Counted from the first letter of the stretch, positions 28,656 through 38,435 are shown. The stretch: DNA of 64,000 nt from Sulfitobacter sp. SK011 (GCF_003352065.1 NZ_CP025803.1:3513574-3577573); one strand, 5' to 3'. Numbers and translations are program-made. Notes: generated from the letters alone by a model not told the origin.

Positions 28656-29339
28656 ATGACATATGACCTCTTTATCGGCGATCGCACCTTCTCAAGCTGG
28701 TCCTTACGTGGCTGGCTGATGTTGGAGAAATTCAATCTGCCCCACCGAACCCATCTGGTTGGCCTTTACAGTGGCACCATGGCAGATGATTTGGCACCGC
28801 TCGCACCTGCCTCCCTCGTGCCGGTGCTGCGCACGCCGGAAGGCACGGTTGTTGGCGAAACGCTCGCAATGGCTGAAACGCTTGCCGAACGTCACCCCGA
28901 CGCGGGCCTCTGGCCACAAGACGCCAGCGCGCGTGCTACCGCCCGTTGGCTTTGTGCCGCCATGGCATCCGGGTTTGGCGCATTGCGGGGTGCATGCCCG
29001 ATGCAATTGCAACATGTGAACGTTGGTTTTGCTGCCGATGGGGCTGTATTGGCTGATCTCGCTCGCATTGAAACCCTTTGGACACACGCCAGGGCTGAGG
29101 CCCGAACCGATGGCCCATGGCTCTTTGGCCGCTACTCTCTTGCCGATGTGTTTTATGCCCCTGTTGCCGCACGGATCGTCGGCTATGACCTGCCTGTGCC
29201 GGAAAAAGCGCGGCGCTATTGTGAGACCACGATCAATGATGCTGCGTTCAAAGCGTGGCGCGCTGAGGGGCTGAAGGTGAAATATGATCCTTTCCCTTAC
29301 AACATCGGAACCGAAACACGCCCTTGGCCGGTGGCATGA
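28656..29339 (+). CDS. glutathione S-transferase
   Basis: 227 residues. N-terminal thioredoxin-like domain: YDLFIGDRTFSSWSLRGWLML with the catalytic Ser in FSSWS, followed by SLVPVLRTPEG and VGETLAMAETLAERHP (glutathione-binding loop). The C-terminal helical domain contains FGRYSLADVFYAPVAARI, the GST N-capping box. Class and electrophile are unknown. A second thiol-related gene, gshB, lies 2.5 kb away but is not adjacent. Confidence 0.9.
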   Translation: MTYDLFIGDRTFSSWSLRGWLMLEKFNLPHRTHLVGLYSGTMADDLAPLAPASLVPVLRTPEGTVVGETLAMAETLAERHPDAGLWPQDASARATARWLCAAMASGFGALRGACPMQLQHVNVGFAADGAVLADLARIETLWTHARAEARTDGPWLFGRYSLADVFYAPVAARIVGYDLPVPEKARRYCETTINDAAFKAWRAEGLKVKYDPFPYNIGTETRPWPVA

Positions 29340-29389
29340 TCCCTGCCGCAACGATCTGGCAGATAAAAATCTAACTGTTACCGCCCACG

Positions 29390-29436
29390 TTAATCATTCC
29401 TAAACACCCCCTGCCTACCCATTAACCATAAACGGT
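29390..29436 (+). promoter_or_regulatory. CtrA-like TTAA half-sites upstream of comM
   Basis: Two sequences shaped like alphaproteobacterial CtrA boxes precede comM: TTAATCATTCCTAAA at 29390-29404 (TTAA, 7-base spacer, near-perfect second half) and TTAACCATAAACGG at 29422-29435. The start codon is at 29449 with AGGG just before it. In Rhodobacter, comM is reported to belong to the CtrA/gene-transfer-agent regulon, which makes this placement meaningful. Binding is not shown. Confidence 0.4.
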
Positions 29437-29448
29437 GAAGGGTCAGAC

Positions 29449-30963
29449 ATGGTTTCACGCGCCTATACAGTCGCGTTTCAGGGGGTTGAGGCGCGCATGG
29501 TCGAGGTGCAATGCGCCGTGACCGCAGGCTTGCCCGCATTTTCGATTGTCGGTTTACCCGACAAAGCAGTGTCAGAAGCGCGCGACCGCGTGCGCACCGC
29601 GTTAACCTCGATGGCGATTGCGCTGCCCTCCAAACGCATCACAATCAACCTAAGCCCTGCCGACCTGCCCAAAGAAGGCAGCCACTTTGACCTGCCAATC
29701 GCGCTCGCGCTGTTGGCGGCTCTCGACATCTTGCCAGACGATGTCACTCAAAATGTTGTGGCCCTGGGCGAGCTTTCTCTTGATGGCTCGCTGATTCCGG
29801 TGGTCGGTGCCCTGCCCGCCGCGATGGCTGCTGCCGAACATAACCGCAGCCTGCTTTGTCCTGCCGCTTCGGGTGCTGAGGCCGCATGGGTTGGCAGCGC
29901 GCAGGTGATCGCCGCTGCCAGCCTTGGCGATGTGGTGCGTCATTATACAGGCCAGGTCCCTCTAAGCCCCGCTGAGCCGGGCGAAGTGTCCAACCCGCCG
30001 CACGCCCGTGATTTGCGCGATGTCAAAGGTCAGGAACGCGCCAAGCGCGCGCTGGAAATAGCCGCCGCCGGGCGGCACCATCTGATGTTTGTCGGCACGC
30101 CAGGGTCAGGAAAAAGCATGTTGGCCGCGCGCCTGCCTTCCATCCTGCCCCCCCTTACCGCATCTGAGGCGTTAAGCACCTCCATGATCCATTCGCTGGC
30201 TGGGCTTTTGGACGAGGGGGGCATTTCGCGCGCCCGCCCGTTCCGGGAACCCCACCACACCGCGTCAATGGCCGCAATCATCGGAGGCGGCCGGCAAGCC
30301 AAACCGGGCGAGGTGTCGCTGGCCCATAACGGCGTCCTGTTCATGGATGAATTTCCTGAATTCCCCCGCGCCGTTCTGGAGACTCTGCGCCAGCCCATCG
30401 AAACCGGCGAAGTGATGATCGCCCGCGCCAATGCGCATGTGAAATACCCCTGCAAATTCATGCTGGTGGCTGCGGCCAACCCGTGCAAATGCGGATATCT
30501 TTCTGACCCGGCCCGCGCCTGCGCCCGCGTTCCCCAATGCGGCGAGGATTACATGGGCCGCATTTCCGGGCCGCTGATGGACCGATTTGACCTGCGGGTC
30601 GATGTGCCACCTGTGGCGTTTACCGATCTGGATCTACCGCCAAACGGCGACACATCAGCGCAGGTTGCGGCGCGCGTTGCGCAAGCCCGTGACGTTCAGC
30701 AAGCCCGATTTGAGGGGCACACTGGCATGACGGTAAATGCGGACGCCGAAGGCGATATGTTGGAAGAAATCGCATCCCCCGACAGCGAGGCGCGCGCGTT
30801 GCTGACCAAAGTGGCCGACCGCTTTCATCTCTCCGCACGTGGCTATCACCGGGTGATCCGTGTGGCCCGGACCATCGCCGATCTTGAAGGCGCAGAAACG
30901 GTGCGCCGACCTCATATCGCCGAGGCGGTCAGCTTTCGCCTGGCCGGTCCCGTTGTTGCCTGA
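29449..30963 (+). CDS. comM: ComM/YifB-type AAA+ ATPase (Mg-chelatase-like)
   Basis: 504 residues. An N-terminal Lon-substrate-like domain (AFQGVEARMVEVQCAVTAGLPAFSIVGLPDKAV) precedes the AAA+ core: Walker A GTPGSGKSMLAARLP, Walker B GVLFMDEFPEF, and a zinc-like CKCGYLSDPARACARVPQC loop, ending with the Mg-chelatase C-terminal helical domain. ComM is a hexameric helicase that extends heteroduplexes during natural transformation. 3' end overlaps the convergent hydrolase gene by 35 bases. Confidence 0.94.
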   Translation: MVSRAYTVAFQGVEARMVEVQCAVTAGLPAFSIVGLPDKAVSEARDRVRTALTSMAIALPSKRITINLSPADLPKEGSHFDLPIALALLAALDILPDDVTQNVVALGELSLDGSLIPVVGALPAAMAAAEHNRSLLCPAASGAEAAWVGSAQVIAAASLGDVVRHYTGQVPLSPAEPGEVSNPPHARDLRDVKGQERAKRALEIAAAGRHHLMFVGTPGSGKSMLAARLPSILPPLTASEALSTSMIHSLAGLLDEGGISRARPFREPHHTASMAAIIGGGRQAKPGEVSLAHNGVLFMDEFPEFPRAVLETLRQPIETGEVMIARANAHVKYPCKFMLVAAANPCKCGYLSDPARACARVPQCGEDYMGRISGPLMDRFDLRVDVPPVAFTDLDLPPNGDTSAQVAARVAQARDVQQARFEGHTGMTVNADAEGDMLEEIASPDSEARALLTKVADRFHLSARGYHRVIRVARTIADLEGAETVRRPHIAEAVSFRLAGPVVA

Positions 30964-31846
30964 TCCACGCCGCCAGACTGTCCAAACTCTCTTTCGCTTC
31001 CGGCAGAATATTGTGAAAGATCGGCCAGACATGCGGCAGATCATGCTGTTCGACCAAGGTCACCTCGACGCCGTCCCGCTGGCAAACCTGAGCCAGGCTA
31101 AGGGCGTCGTCATGCAGTATTTCAGTGTCACCAACAGTGATCCAGATCGGCGGCGCGCCCTCAAACTTCCCAAAAACAGGGCTGACCCTTGGATCTTCTG
31201 GCGGGTGCTGCATCAAGAACATCTGTCCCATGCGGTCCGCTCTCTTCGCGGGCAGCACCACGTCACAATCCGCATTTTTTTGGAAACTTTCGCCGCTGTG
31301 TGTCATGTCTGTGAGCGGCGAAAACCCAAAGACCACCCCGGGCAGTGCCGCACCTTTTGCACATAAATCAGCCAGCAATCCAAACGCCAGCGCCCCACCT
31401 GCACTGTCCCCGCCTATCACGATGTCCCGCGGCGCTGTGCCAGCTGCGACCAAAGCGTTCCAGGCGGTCAATGCGTCGTCGGGGGCGGCGGGAAACGGGG
31501 CTTCTGGGGCAAGACGGTATTGGGGCAAAATCGCACGGGCACCCAAACGATACGCCAGTTGCGCCACCATTGCCGCATGGGTGCGCGGGCTGCCAAAAGT
31601 AAATCCACCGCCATGGAAATACAAAATTGTCAGGGGTTCGGCGGCAACGTACTTTGGCACAATCTCAAGCGCTGGCAGATGAGCCAATTTCGTCCACCGC
31701 TGCGTGGTTCCGCGTGGCGCATGAAACAAAAGCTTGGCCTGAAATTCCAAGGCCCTGCGCAACGGTTCAGGTGTTTGCGCGCGTACCATGCGGGGTTTTT
31801 CAACCCGGCGCAGCCACCCATTCAGAAGGTACCGCTGGAGGCTCAT
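30929..31846 (-). CDS. alpha/beta hydrolase of the hormone-sensitive-lipase family
   Basis: 305 residues. The oxyanion motif HGGGFTFGSPRTH and the nucleophile elbow GGDSAGGALAFG are diagnostic; the acid and His lie near VGDTEILHDDAL and LPHVWPIFHNILPEA. It should hydrolyse short acyl esters; the substrate is unknown. ATG 31846 overlaps the gshB stop (ATGA read on the minus strand), so it is translationally coupled to gshB. Its end overlaps comM on the opposite strand. Confidence 0.88.
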   Translation of the reverse strand: MSLQRYLLNGWLRRVEKPRMVRAQTPEPLRRALEFQAKLLFHAPRGTTQRWTKLAHLPALEIVPKYVAAEPLTILYFHGGGFTFGSPRTHAAMVAQLAYRLGARAILPQYRLAPEAPFPAAPDDALTAWNALVAAGTAPRDIVIGGDSAGGALAFGLLADLCAKGAALPGVVFGFSPLTDMTHSGESFQKNADCDVVLPAKRADRMGQMFLMQHPPEDPRVSPVFGKFEGAPPIWITVGDTEILHDDALSLAQVCQRDGVEVTLVEQHDLPHVWPIFHNILPEAKESLDSLAAWIRQQRDRPGES

Positions 31847-32778
31847 GCAAGTTTGCTCTCGATCGCCTCCCAAATCTTGCCGGCAATATTTTCACCGTTG
31901 AACCTTTCAAGTTCCTGAATGCCGGTCGGTGATGTCACGTTGATCTCGGTAAGGTAGTCGCCAATCACATCAATCCCGACAAACACCTGCCCCTTTTCCT
32001 TGAGCAACGGTCCGATTGCTGTGCAAATCTCCAGATCGCGATCCGTCAGGCCGACTTTTTCTGGCCGCCCACCGACATGCATATTCGAACGCGTCTCGCC
32101 CTCCGCAGGGACGCGGTTGATCGCGCCCACCGCGACACCGTCGACAAGGATGACGCGTTTATCGCCTTTTGAGACAGCAGGCAAAAACTTCTGCACGATC
32201 AACGGCTCGCGCGAAAACCCCGTAAAAAGCTCATGCAGCGATGACAGATTGCGATCATTGGCATCCAACCGGAAAACCCCTGCACCCCCGTTGCCATAAA
32301 GCGGCTTCAGGATAACATCGCCATGTTTGGCCTTGAACGCCTTGATGGTGATCAGATCGCGGGCGATGGTTGTCGGCGGCGTCAGGTCGGGAAAGTCCAG
32401 CACCATGAGTTTTTCAGGATAATTGCGCACCCAGAACGGGTCGTTGACGACCAGCGTTGTCTTTTTGAGCCGATCCAACAGGTGCGTTGAAGTAATGTAG
32501 TGCATGTCAAAGGGCGGGTCCTGACGCAGCCACACCACATCAAAAGTCCCCAGATCCACTTCGCGTTCTGGCCCAAGTTGCGCGTGATTGCCCTGCACCC
32601 GCTGCACGGTGAAATCATGCCCGCGTGCGGTGATCCGCCCCTCTTGATAGGCCAGATGATCCGGCGTGTAAAAGAACAGTTCATGACCGCGCGCCTGTGC
32701 TTCTTCTGCGAGGCGAAAACTGCTGTCGGCGTTGATATTAACGTCCCCAATGGGGTCCATCTGAAAGGCGATTTTCAT
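31843..32778 (-). CDS. gshB: glutathione synthetase
   Basis: 311 residues, ATP-grasp enzyme joining glycine to gamma-glutamylcysteine. Seen are the N-terminal MKIAFQMDPIGDVNINADSS, the WLRQDPPFDMHYITSTHLLD block, the ATP-grasp strand VILKPLYGNGGAGVFRL and IDVIGDYLTEINVTSPTGIQEL at the C-terminus. Upstream lie yraN and rsmI on the same strand, the usual alphaproteobacterial order. Confidence 0.96.
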   Translation of the reverse strand: MKIAFQMDPIGDVNINADSSFRLAEEAQARGHELFFYTPDHLAYQEGRITARGHDFTVQRVQGNHAQLGPEREVDLGTFDVVWLRQDPPFDMHYITSTHLLDRLKKTTLVVNDPFWVRNYPEKLMVLDFPDLTPPTTIARDLITIKAFKAKHGDVILKPLYGNGGAGVFRLDANDRNLSSLHELFTGFSREPLIVQKFLPAVSKGDKRVILVDGVAVGAINRVPAEGETRSNMHVGGRPEKVGLTDRDLEICTAIGPLLKEKGQVFVGIDVIGDYLTEINVTSPTGIQELERFNGENIAGKIWEAIESKLA

Positions 32779-32837
32779 GGGGTGCTCCGTGCTGCTTGCC
32801 CCTTTAGATGGCCCAGCAAAGGCAAGGACGCAATGGG

Positions 32838-33215
32838 TCAGCCGTGGCCAAACGCGTTTTCGATGATATGCGTCGCGCCGGTTCCGTCAACCAGGGCCAC
32901 ATCAAAACGCACGTTTGTCAGGCTCCCGTTTGGTTCCTGTGCCAGATATTCTTCGGCAGAGCGATAGATCCGCTGCATCTGTCGCGCCCCAAGGCTTTCA
33001 GCGGCGTGACTGAAGTTGCGGCTTTGTTTCACCTCGACAAAAATCAGGCCGGACCCATCGCGAATGACCAGATCGATTTCCCCCGATTTACCGCGCCAAC
33101 GGCGCCGGGCCACGGCAAATCCCCGGCGTTCATAATCCTGCGCAATTCGGTTTTCTGCCGCCAAACCTGCGTGAAAAGCCGCCTTGCCCCGGTGATGCTT
33201 TTCGCCGGTGGCCAT
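32838..33215 (-). CDS. YraN-family (UPF0102) nuclease-like protein
   Basis: 125 residues with the PD-(D/E)XK-like core of UPF0102: AENRIAQDYERRGFAVARRRWRGKSGEIDLV then LIFVEVKQSRNFSHAAESLG, giving the E-I-D and E-V-K residues of the nuclease fold. The family is fused or adjacent to rsmI in many bacteria; its role in DNA or RNA processing is not settled. It lies five bases after rsmI. Confidence 0.9.
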   Translation of the reverse strand: MATGEKHHRGKAAFHAGLAAENRIAQDYERRGFAVARRRWRGKSGEIDLVIRDGSGLIFVEVKQSRNFSHAAESLGARQMQRIYRSAEEYLAQEPNGSLTNVRFDVALVDGTGATHIIENAFGHG

Positions 33216-33220
33216 GTTTC

Positions 33221-34078
33221 CTAATCCTTACTTAAGGCCAAAGCCGCCTGATAGACCTGTCTGCGCGGCAGACCATGGGCTTGCGCCACAAGGTCAACCG
33301 CATCCCGCATCGACATATCATTCAATGCGCGCGTTAGATCAGACAATAGGTCATCTTCCTTAACACTTTCCGAATGGCCCCGATCAATCAAGACAACCAC
33401 TTCGCCTTTGGGTGCGTGTTTCGCAAAGTTCTCGGCCAAATTCTCAAGTGTGTCGCGTTGCACTTCTTCGAATTTCTTGGTCAATTCGCGGCACATTGCG
33501 GCTTTCCGCTCCGGACCCAGCACCGCCGCTGCATCCCGCAACATCGCCCCCAGGCGCTTTGGCGATTCGTAAAAGACCAGCGTGCCGGGAATGTCGCGCA
33601 ACTTTTCAAGTTCGGCACAGCGCGCCGCCTTGGCATTAGGTAAAAACCCGGCAAAGAAAAACGCGTCCGTGGGCAACCCGCCCAAGGCCAGCGCCGTCAG
33701 AACAGCCGAAGGTCCCGGCGCGCAGGTCATCATCAACCCGGCCTGCGCCACCGCACGGGCCAGTTCAAACCCCGGGTCCGCGATCAAGGGCATCCCCGCC
33801 TCTGACGCATAGGCGACCGATTTACCGCTCCGAATGGCGCTGAGCAAACGGTCCTGGGTTGCGGTGCTGCTGTGATCATGCAGCGCAATGATGCGCCGAT
33901 CCGCCAAAGGCACACCGTGAATGTCCATCAACCGACGCAGGCTGCGTGTGTCCTCAGCCGCCAACACCTCGGCCGACGCGAGCACATCAAGCGCGCGCAG
34001 CGTGATATCGCGTGCAGAGCCAATCGGAACGCCAACAAAATACAAACCCGGCGCGAGTACGCTCTTTTGATAATTCAC
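33221..34078 (-). CDS. rsmI: 16S rRNA (cytidine1402-2'-O)-methyltransferase
   Basis: 285 residues. The SAM-binding N-terminus GLYFVGVPIGSARDITLRAL, VLAAEDTRSLRRLM, ISDPG-type EAGMPLIADPGFELARA and the PGPSAVLTALALGGLPTDAFFFAGFLP block are the RsmI/TP-methylase signatures. Methylates C1402 in the ribosomal P site. I choose the GTG at 34078 because a run of six G lies upstream at the right distance; a longer frame to 34129 adds nothing family-like. Divergent from the LpoA-like gene. Confidence 0.95.
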   Translation of the reverse strand: MNYQKSVLAPGLYFVGVPIGSARDITLRALDVLASAEVLAAEDTRSLRRLMDIHGVPLADRRIIALHDHSSTATQDRLLSAIRSGKSVAYASEAGMPLIADPGFELARAVAQAGLMMTCAPGPSAVLTALALGGLPTDAFFFAGFLPNAKAARCAELEKLRDIPGTLVFYESPKRLGAMLRDAAAVLGPERKAAMCRELTKKFEEVQRDTLENLAENFAKHAPKGEVVVLIDRGHSESVKEDDLLSDLTRALNDMSMRDAVDLVAQAHGLPRRQVYQAALALSKD

Positions 34079-34166
34079 GCTGGACCCCCCTTTCGCACTC
34101 TCTATGATCACGCCAATGTTAAGTGGCAAGCAATTGCCATCCTATCACTAGGGGAGTGAGTTCACG

Positions 34167-35351
34167 ATGATTGCCTTTTTCCAAGCCCGCCGCAAGAAGC
34201 TGCGGCTTTTGATGTTACCGCTGTTTGCCATGATCCTTGCTGCCTGTGATCCGATTGCCCTTGACGGGGTGACCAATATTGGCGGCCCAAAGATTGACAC
34301 CGCGGCACCGGTGCCTGTGGCCCTTCTTGTCCCGCGCGGCGGATCGGGTAGCGATAACCTGCTTGCGCAAAACCTTGAAAATGCAGCACGTCTGGCGATG
34401 CGCGACCTTGACGGCGTCCAGATTGATCTGCGGGTTTATGCAACTGCAGGCCAGGCAAGCACCGCCGCAAGTGCTGCGGCACAAGCCGTGAACGAAGGTG
34501 CAAAGATTATCATCGGGCCAGTCTATGGTGAGGCTGCCAATGCCGCTGGTCTTGCCGTCGCATCGCAAGGCGTTAACGTTTTGTCGTTCTCGAACAACCC
34601 GACAATCGCTGGCGGAAATGTCTATGTCCTTGGGCCAACTTTTGAAAACACTGCCAATCGTTTGGTAGGTTTCGCCAAACGCAATGGCAAAGACCGCATC
34701 GTGATTTTGCATGCGCAGGACGTCGCCGGACAATTGGGTCGCAATGCCATCCAACAGGCAATCTCGGCCAATGGTGCGACTTTGGCAGGAAGCGTTGACT
34801 ATTCGCTCAGTCAGGAATCGGTGATTGCCGCGGTCCCGCGCGTCAAGGCTGCCGTGAGCAGTTCAGGTGCAAACGCGGTTTTCCTGACAACCTCATCTGC
34901 CAGCGCGCTGCCGCTTTTTGCACAGCTTCTGCCAGAAGCGGGTTTGCCGGTCGCCACGACGCAATACATCGGCCTGACGCGGTGGGATATCCCGCCACAA
35001 ACCCTCGCCCTGCCCGGTGTGCAGGGCGGATGGTTTGCCCTGCCTGACCCCGGTGCGACAGGAGCGTTTGCACAAAAATACTCGGCTGCCTATGGCGGCG
35101 CTCCACATCCGCTGGCCGGGCTTGCATTTGACGGCATTGCTGCAGTGGGGGCGCTGGTGAAATCTGGCAAATCCTCTGCACTTACCGGCGCATCGCTGAC
35201 CCAGGGTGCAGGTTTCCGCGGGGCCAGCGGTATTTTCCGCCTGCGCAACAACGGCACCAATGAACGGGGGCTTGCAGTTGCAACGATCCGCAACAATGGC
35301 GTTGTCGTTCTTGAAGGTGCACCGCAGGGCTTTGGCGGCGCTGGGTTCTGA
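34167..35351 (+). CDS. penicillin-binding-protein activator LpoA-like lipoprotein
   Basis: 394 residues with a lipoprotein signal peptide (lipobox LAAC at about residue 26) and a type I periplasmic-binding fold: VPVALLVPRGGSGSDNLLAQNLENA, IIIGPVYGEAANAAG, VLGPTFENTANRLVGFAKRNGKD and VFLTTSSASALPLFAQLLPEAG. It is the alphaproteobacterial equivalent of the C-terminal half of LpoA (YraM), which activates PBP1A; the N-terminal TPR half is missing, as is usual in this group. Next to rsmI-yraN, as in other proteobacteria. Confidence 0.85.
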   Translation: MIAFFQARRKKLRLLMLPLFAMILAACDPIALDGVTNIGGPKIDTAAPVPVALLVPRGGSGSDNLLAQNLENAARLAMRDLDGVQIDLRVYATAGQASTAASAAAQAVNEGAKIIIGPVYGEAANAAGLAVASQGVNVLSFSNNPTIAGGNVYVLGPTFENTANRLVGFAKRNGKDRIVILHAQDVAGQLGRNAIQQAISANGATLAGSVDYSLSQESVIAAVPRVKAAVSSSGANAVFLTTSSASALPLFAQLLPEAGLPVATTQYIGLTRWDIPPQTLALPGVQGGWFALPDPGATGAFAQKYSAAYGGAPHPLAGLAFDGIAAVGALVKSGKSSALTGASLTQGAGFRGASGIFRLRNNGTNERGLAVATIRNNGVVVLEGAPQGFGGAGF

Positions 35352-35352
35352 A

Positions 35353-38136
35353 TTGAGCACTCATAAAACGTTAGAAACATCCTCAGGCGCGGTTGATCAG
35401 CCGCGCCTGATTTGCGCGCCAGAGATGATTTTTGACACAAGCGCGATTACGACCGCATTAAAGGAAGCCTGCACCGATCGCGATCCCACAGCGCTGCGCG
35501 CCTGCGCCGTAAGCATTTTGAGCGCCGCGCAAAAGGAAGGCCGGGCCAGGATCGCAGAGGGCTTTGCCGCATCCCCGTTTGACGCACGCCCCATGACCCG
35601 TGCCTACACCTACCTGACAGATAACCTGGTAAAGTCGGCGCTTTTTGTAGCTGCTGAACTGCTGCATCCCAAGCCGAACCCGACAGAAAGCGAGCGTTTG
35701 TCGGTGATCGCAGTAGGTGGATATGGACGCGGCGAAATGGCACCGTTTTCGGATGTCGATCTGCTGTTTCTGATCCCCTACAAAGCAACAGCATGGTCCG
35801 AAAGCGTCATCGAAAGCATGCTTTATATCTTATGGGATCTAAAGCTAAAGGTGGGCCACGCCACCCGAACCAGTCGCGATTGCATCCGCCTTGGATCCGA
35901 AGATTTCACCATCCAGACCGCCCTTTTGGAACATCGGTTCATCACCGGTGACAAAGCTCTGGCCACGAACCTGAAAAAAGCACTGAAGAAGGACCTTTTT
36001 TCCGGATCGGGAAGTGACTTTATCGAGGCCAAACTGGAAGAACGTGATCGCCGGCACATAAAACAAGGCGAACGGTATGTGGTTGAACCGAATGTGAAAG
36101 AAGGCAAAGGCGGCCTGCGTGATTTGCATTCGCTTTTCTGGATTTCCAAGTTCATTCATAAAGTGGATAAGATTGCCGATCTTGTGGCCAAGGGGGTTTT
36201 CCGGGCCGATGAGTTTGAAACCTTTAAGGCGGCAGAAGACTTCCTTTGGGCTGTGCGCGGGCATCTACACCTGCTGACGGGTCGCGCCACCGAACAGCTG
36301 ACCTTTGATATGCAGGTTCAGGTTGCGGCGGCCATGGGGTTCGAAGACACGCAAGGGCGGCGCGGCGTCGAGGTTTTCATGCAAAGCTATTTTCGCCATG
36401 CCACAGCTGTCGGCGATCTGACCCGCATATTTCTGACCAGCCTTGAGGCCATGCATGTCAAGGCTGAGCCGCTGCTGGAGCGCATATTTCGGCGCCGTCC
36501 CAAAATCCGTGCGGGGTTTGAAGTCGTTCACAACCGGATTGCCATTTCGGACAAAACGGCCTTTCTATCTGATAAGCTGAACCTGCTCCGCATCTTTGAA
36601 GAAGCATTGCGGACCGGCATGTTGATCCACCCGGACGCGATGCGCCTCATCAAAGGCAACCTGCATCTGATCGACGACACCATGCGCACGGAACCTGAGG
36701 CCCAGCGCATTTTTCAGGATTTGCTTCTAAAACATGGCAACCCGGAACGCGCCTTGCGCCGGATGAACGAATTGGGTGTGCTTTCCGCGTTCATCCCTGA
36801 ATTTGAGCCCATCGTGGCGATGATGCAGTTCAATATGTACCATAGCTATACGGTCGACGAGCACACCATCCAGTGCATTGCCAACCTTGCCCGGATTGAG
36901 AAAAGCGAACTTGAGGAAGAGCTGCCCGTTGCCTCTTCGATCTTGAAAAAAGGCGTAAACCGCAAGGTTCTTTATATCGCTTTGCTTTTGCATGACATCG
37001 GCAAGGGCCGGCCAGAGGACCATTCGATTCTGGGGGCCAAAATGGTTCGCAAAATTGCCCCGCGATTGGGATTGAAACAGGATGAAGTGGATACCGCAGA
37101 ATGGTTGGTGCGCTATCATTTGTTGATGTCCGACATGGCCCAGAAACGCGACATTGCCGACCCGCGCACCGTGCGTGATTTTGCAAAAGCCGTACAGACG
37201 GTGAAACGGCTGGACCTGCTTTGTGTGCTGACGGTCTGTGACATTCGCGGTGTGGGTCCGAACACGTGGAACAACTGGAAGGCCGTTCTGATCCGCGCAC
37301 TCTATCGTCAAACCGAACGCGCCCTTGAGAAGGGCCTTGAGGATCTTAATCGCGAAAACCGGGGCAATGAGGCCAAGAAGGCACTGCGTACTGCATTAAA
37401 GGATTGGCCCCGCAAGGCGCTGCAAATCGAAACGGCGCGGCATTACAATCCCTATTGGCAGGGCCTGCATGTCACGGCCCATGTCGCCTTTGCCGAACTG
37501 CTGCGTGACATCGGACATGACGATGTGCGCATCGACCTGCACCCGGACGAAGACCGCGATGCCACCCGCGCCTGTTTTGTGATGGCCGATCACCCCGGCA
37601 TCTTCTCACGACTTGCGGGTGCCTTGGCACTGGTGGGGGCCAATGTGGTGGACGCGCGCAGTTATACCACCAAGGACGGCTTTGTGACGGACGCCTTCTG
37701 GATACAGGATGCCGACGGCAACGCCTACGAATCCGCCCGCCTGCCCCGCCTGCGCCAGATGATCGCCAAGACCCTGCGCGGTGAAGTTGTCGCGCGCGAC
37801 GCGCTCAAATCCCGCGACAAGGTCAAGAAGCGAGAAAAGGCGTTCAAGGTACCGACCCATATCACCTTCGACAATGAAGGATCCGAGATCTACACCATCA
37901 TCGAGGTCGACACCCGCGACCGCCCTGGCCTGCTTTATGATTTGACCCGCGCCATGGCTGCCTCGAACGTCTATATCGCCAACGCCGTGATCGCGACCTA
38001 CGGCGAACAGGTGGTAGATACGTTTTATGTGAAGGACATGTTTGGGTTGAAGTATTATTCTCAGAGCAAGCAAAACACGCTTGAGAAACGATTGCGACAG
38101 GCGATAGTGGAAGGCGTTGAACGGGCCGAGGGATAA
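35353..38136 (+). CDS. glnD: [protein-PII] uridylyltransferase / uridylyl-removing enzyme
   Basis: 927 residues. Nucleotidyltransferase domain with VGGYGRGEMAPFSDVDLLFL, a GlnD-PII helical linker, an HD domain (LLHDIGKGRPEDHS) for deuridylylation, and two C-terminal ACT domains (ADHPGIFSRLAGALALVGANV and VDTRDRPGLLYDLTRAMAASN) that sense glutamine. Controls PII and thus nitrogen assimilation. The start is uncertain: TTG 35353, two bases after the previous stop, keeps the LICAPE segment seen in relatives; ATG 35425 is an alternative, and the frame is open back to 35206. Confidence 0.95.
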   Translation: MSTHKTLETSSGAVDQPRLICAPEMIFDTSAITTALKEACTDRDPTALRACAVSILSAAQKEGRARIAEGFAASPFDARPMTRAYTYLTDNLVKSALFVAAELLHPKPNPTESERLSVIAVGGYGRGEMAPFSDVDLLFLIPYKATAWSESVIESMLYILWDLKLKVGHATRTSRDCIRLGSEDFTIQTALLEHRFITGDKALATNLKKALKKDLFSGSGSDFIEAKLEERDRRHIKQGERYVVEPNVKEGKGGLRDLHSLFWISKFIHKVDKIADLVAKGVFRADEFETFKAAEDFLWAVRGHLHLLTGRATEQLTFDMQVQVAAAMGFEDTQGRRGVEVFMQSYFRHATAVGDLTRIFLTSLEAMHVKAEPLLERIFRRRPKIRAGFEVVHNRIAISDKTAFLSDKLNLLRIFEEALRTGMLIHPDAMRLIKGNLHLIDDTMRTEPEAQRIFQDLLLKHGNPERALRRMNELGVLSAFIPEFEPIVAMMQFNMYHSYTVDEHTIQCIANLARIEKSELEEELPVASSILKKGVNRKVLYIALLLHDIGKGRPEDHSILGAKMVRKIAPRLGLKQDEVDTAEWLVRYHLLMSDMAQKRDIADPRTVRDFAKAVQTVKRLDLLCVLTVCDIRGVGPNTWNNWKAVLIRALYRQTERALEKGLEDLNRENRGNEAKKALRTALKDWPRKALQIETARHYNPYWQGLHVTAHVAFAELLRDIGHDDVRIDLHPDEDRDATRACFVMADHPGIFSRLAGALALVGANVVDARSYTTKDGFVTDAFWIQDADGNAYESARLPRLRQMIAKTLRGEVVARDALKSRDKVKKREKAFKVPTHITFDNEGSEIYTIIEVDTRDRPGLLYDLTRAMAASNVYIANAVIATYGEQVVDTFYVKDMFGLKYYSQSKQNTLEKRLRQAIVEGVERAEG

Positions 38137-38352
38137 CTTTGATCGCGATATTGCTTGGCCATAGCGATGTTCTGACGGCGTTTCAAGGCTTTGGACAGTT
38201 AAACCGTAAACGCCAGCGCGCTCCAGTTACAGGCGATTCAGATCGTAATGCTTGTGAAGGTGAACCGTTTTCAAGCAAGCCCAGCATTCACAACGTTTTC
38301 GGGAACATTGTTGAATAAACGTCAGAATACTAAAAATTTTCATAATTTATCT

Positions 38353-38378
38353 AAGAATAGTGGCGGAGACGAAGTCCG
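38353..38378 (-). other. att-like sequence, left copy
   Basis: Read on the minus strand this is CGGACTTCGTCTCCGCCAC followed by TATTCTT. A near-identical CGGACTTCGTATCCGCCAT followed by TTTCTT lies on the plus strand at 52220-52244, upstream of the integrase. The TCTCCGCCA end looks like a tRNA or tmRNA 3' end, the usual target of tyrosine integrases, but no tRNA body is present here. The two copies are in inverted orientation. Confidence 0.45.
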
Positions 38379-38435
38379 AAAGTTGTTTTATTTCAATAAT
38401 TTAAGACCTTGATATTGCGAGAAATATATTTCTGA

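Noticed and set aside
38137..38360. tRNA gene as target of the integrase near the left att-like site
   Set aside because: The TCTCCGCCA end is tRNA-like, but no cloverleaf can be built from the adjoining sequence on either strand.
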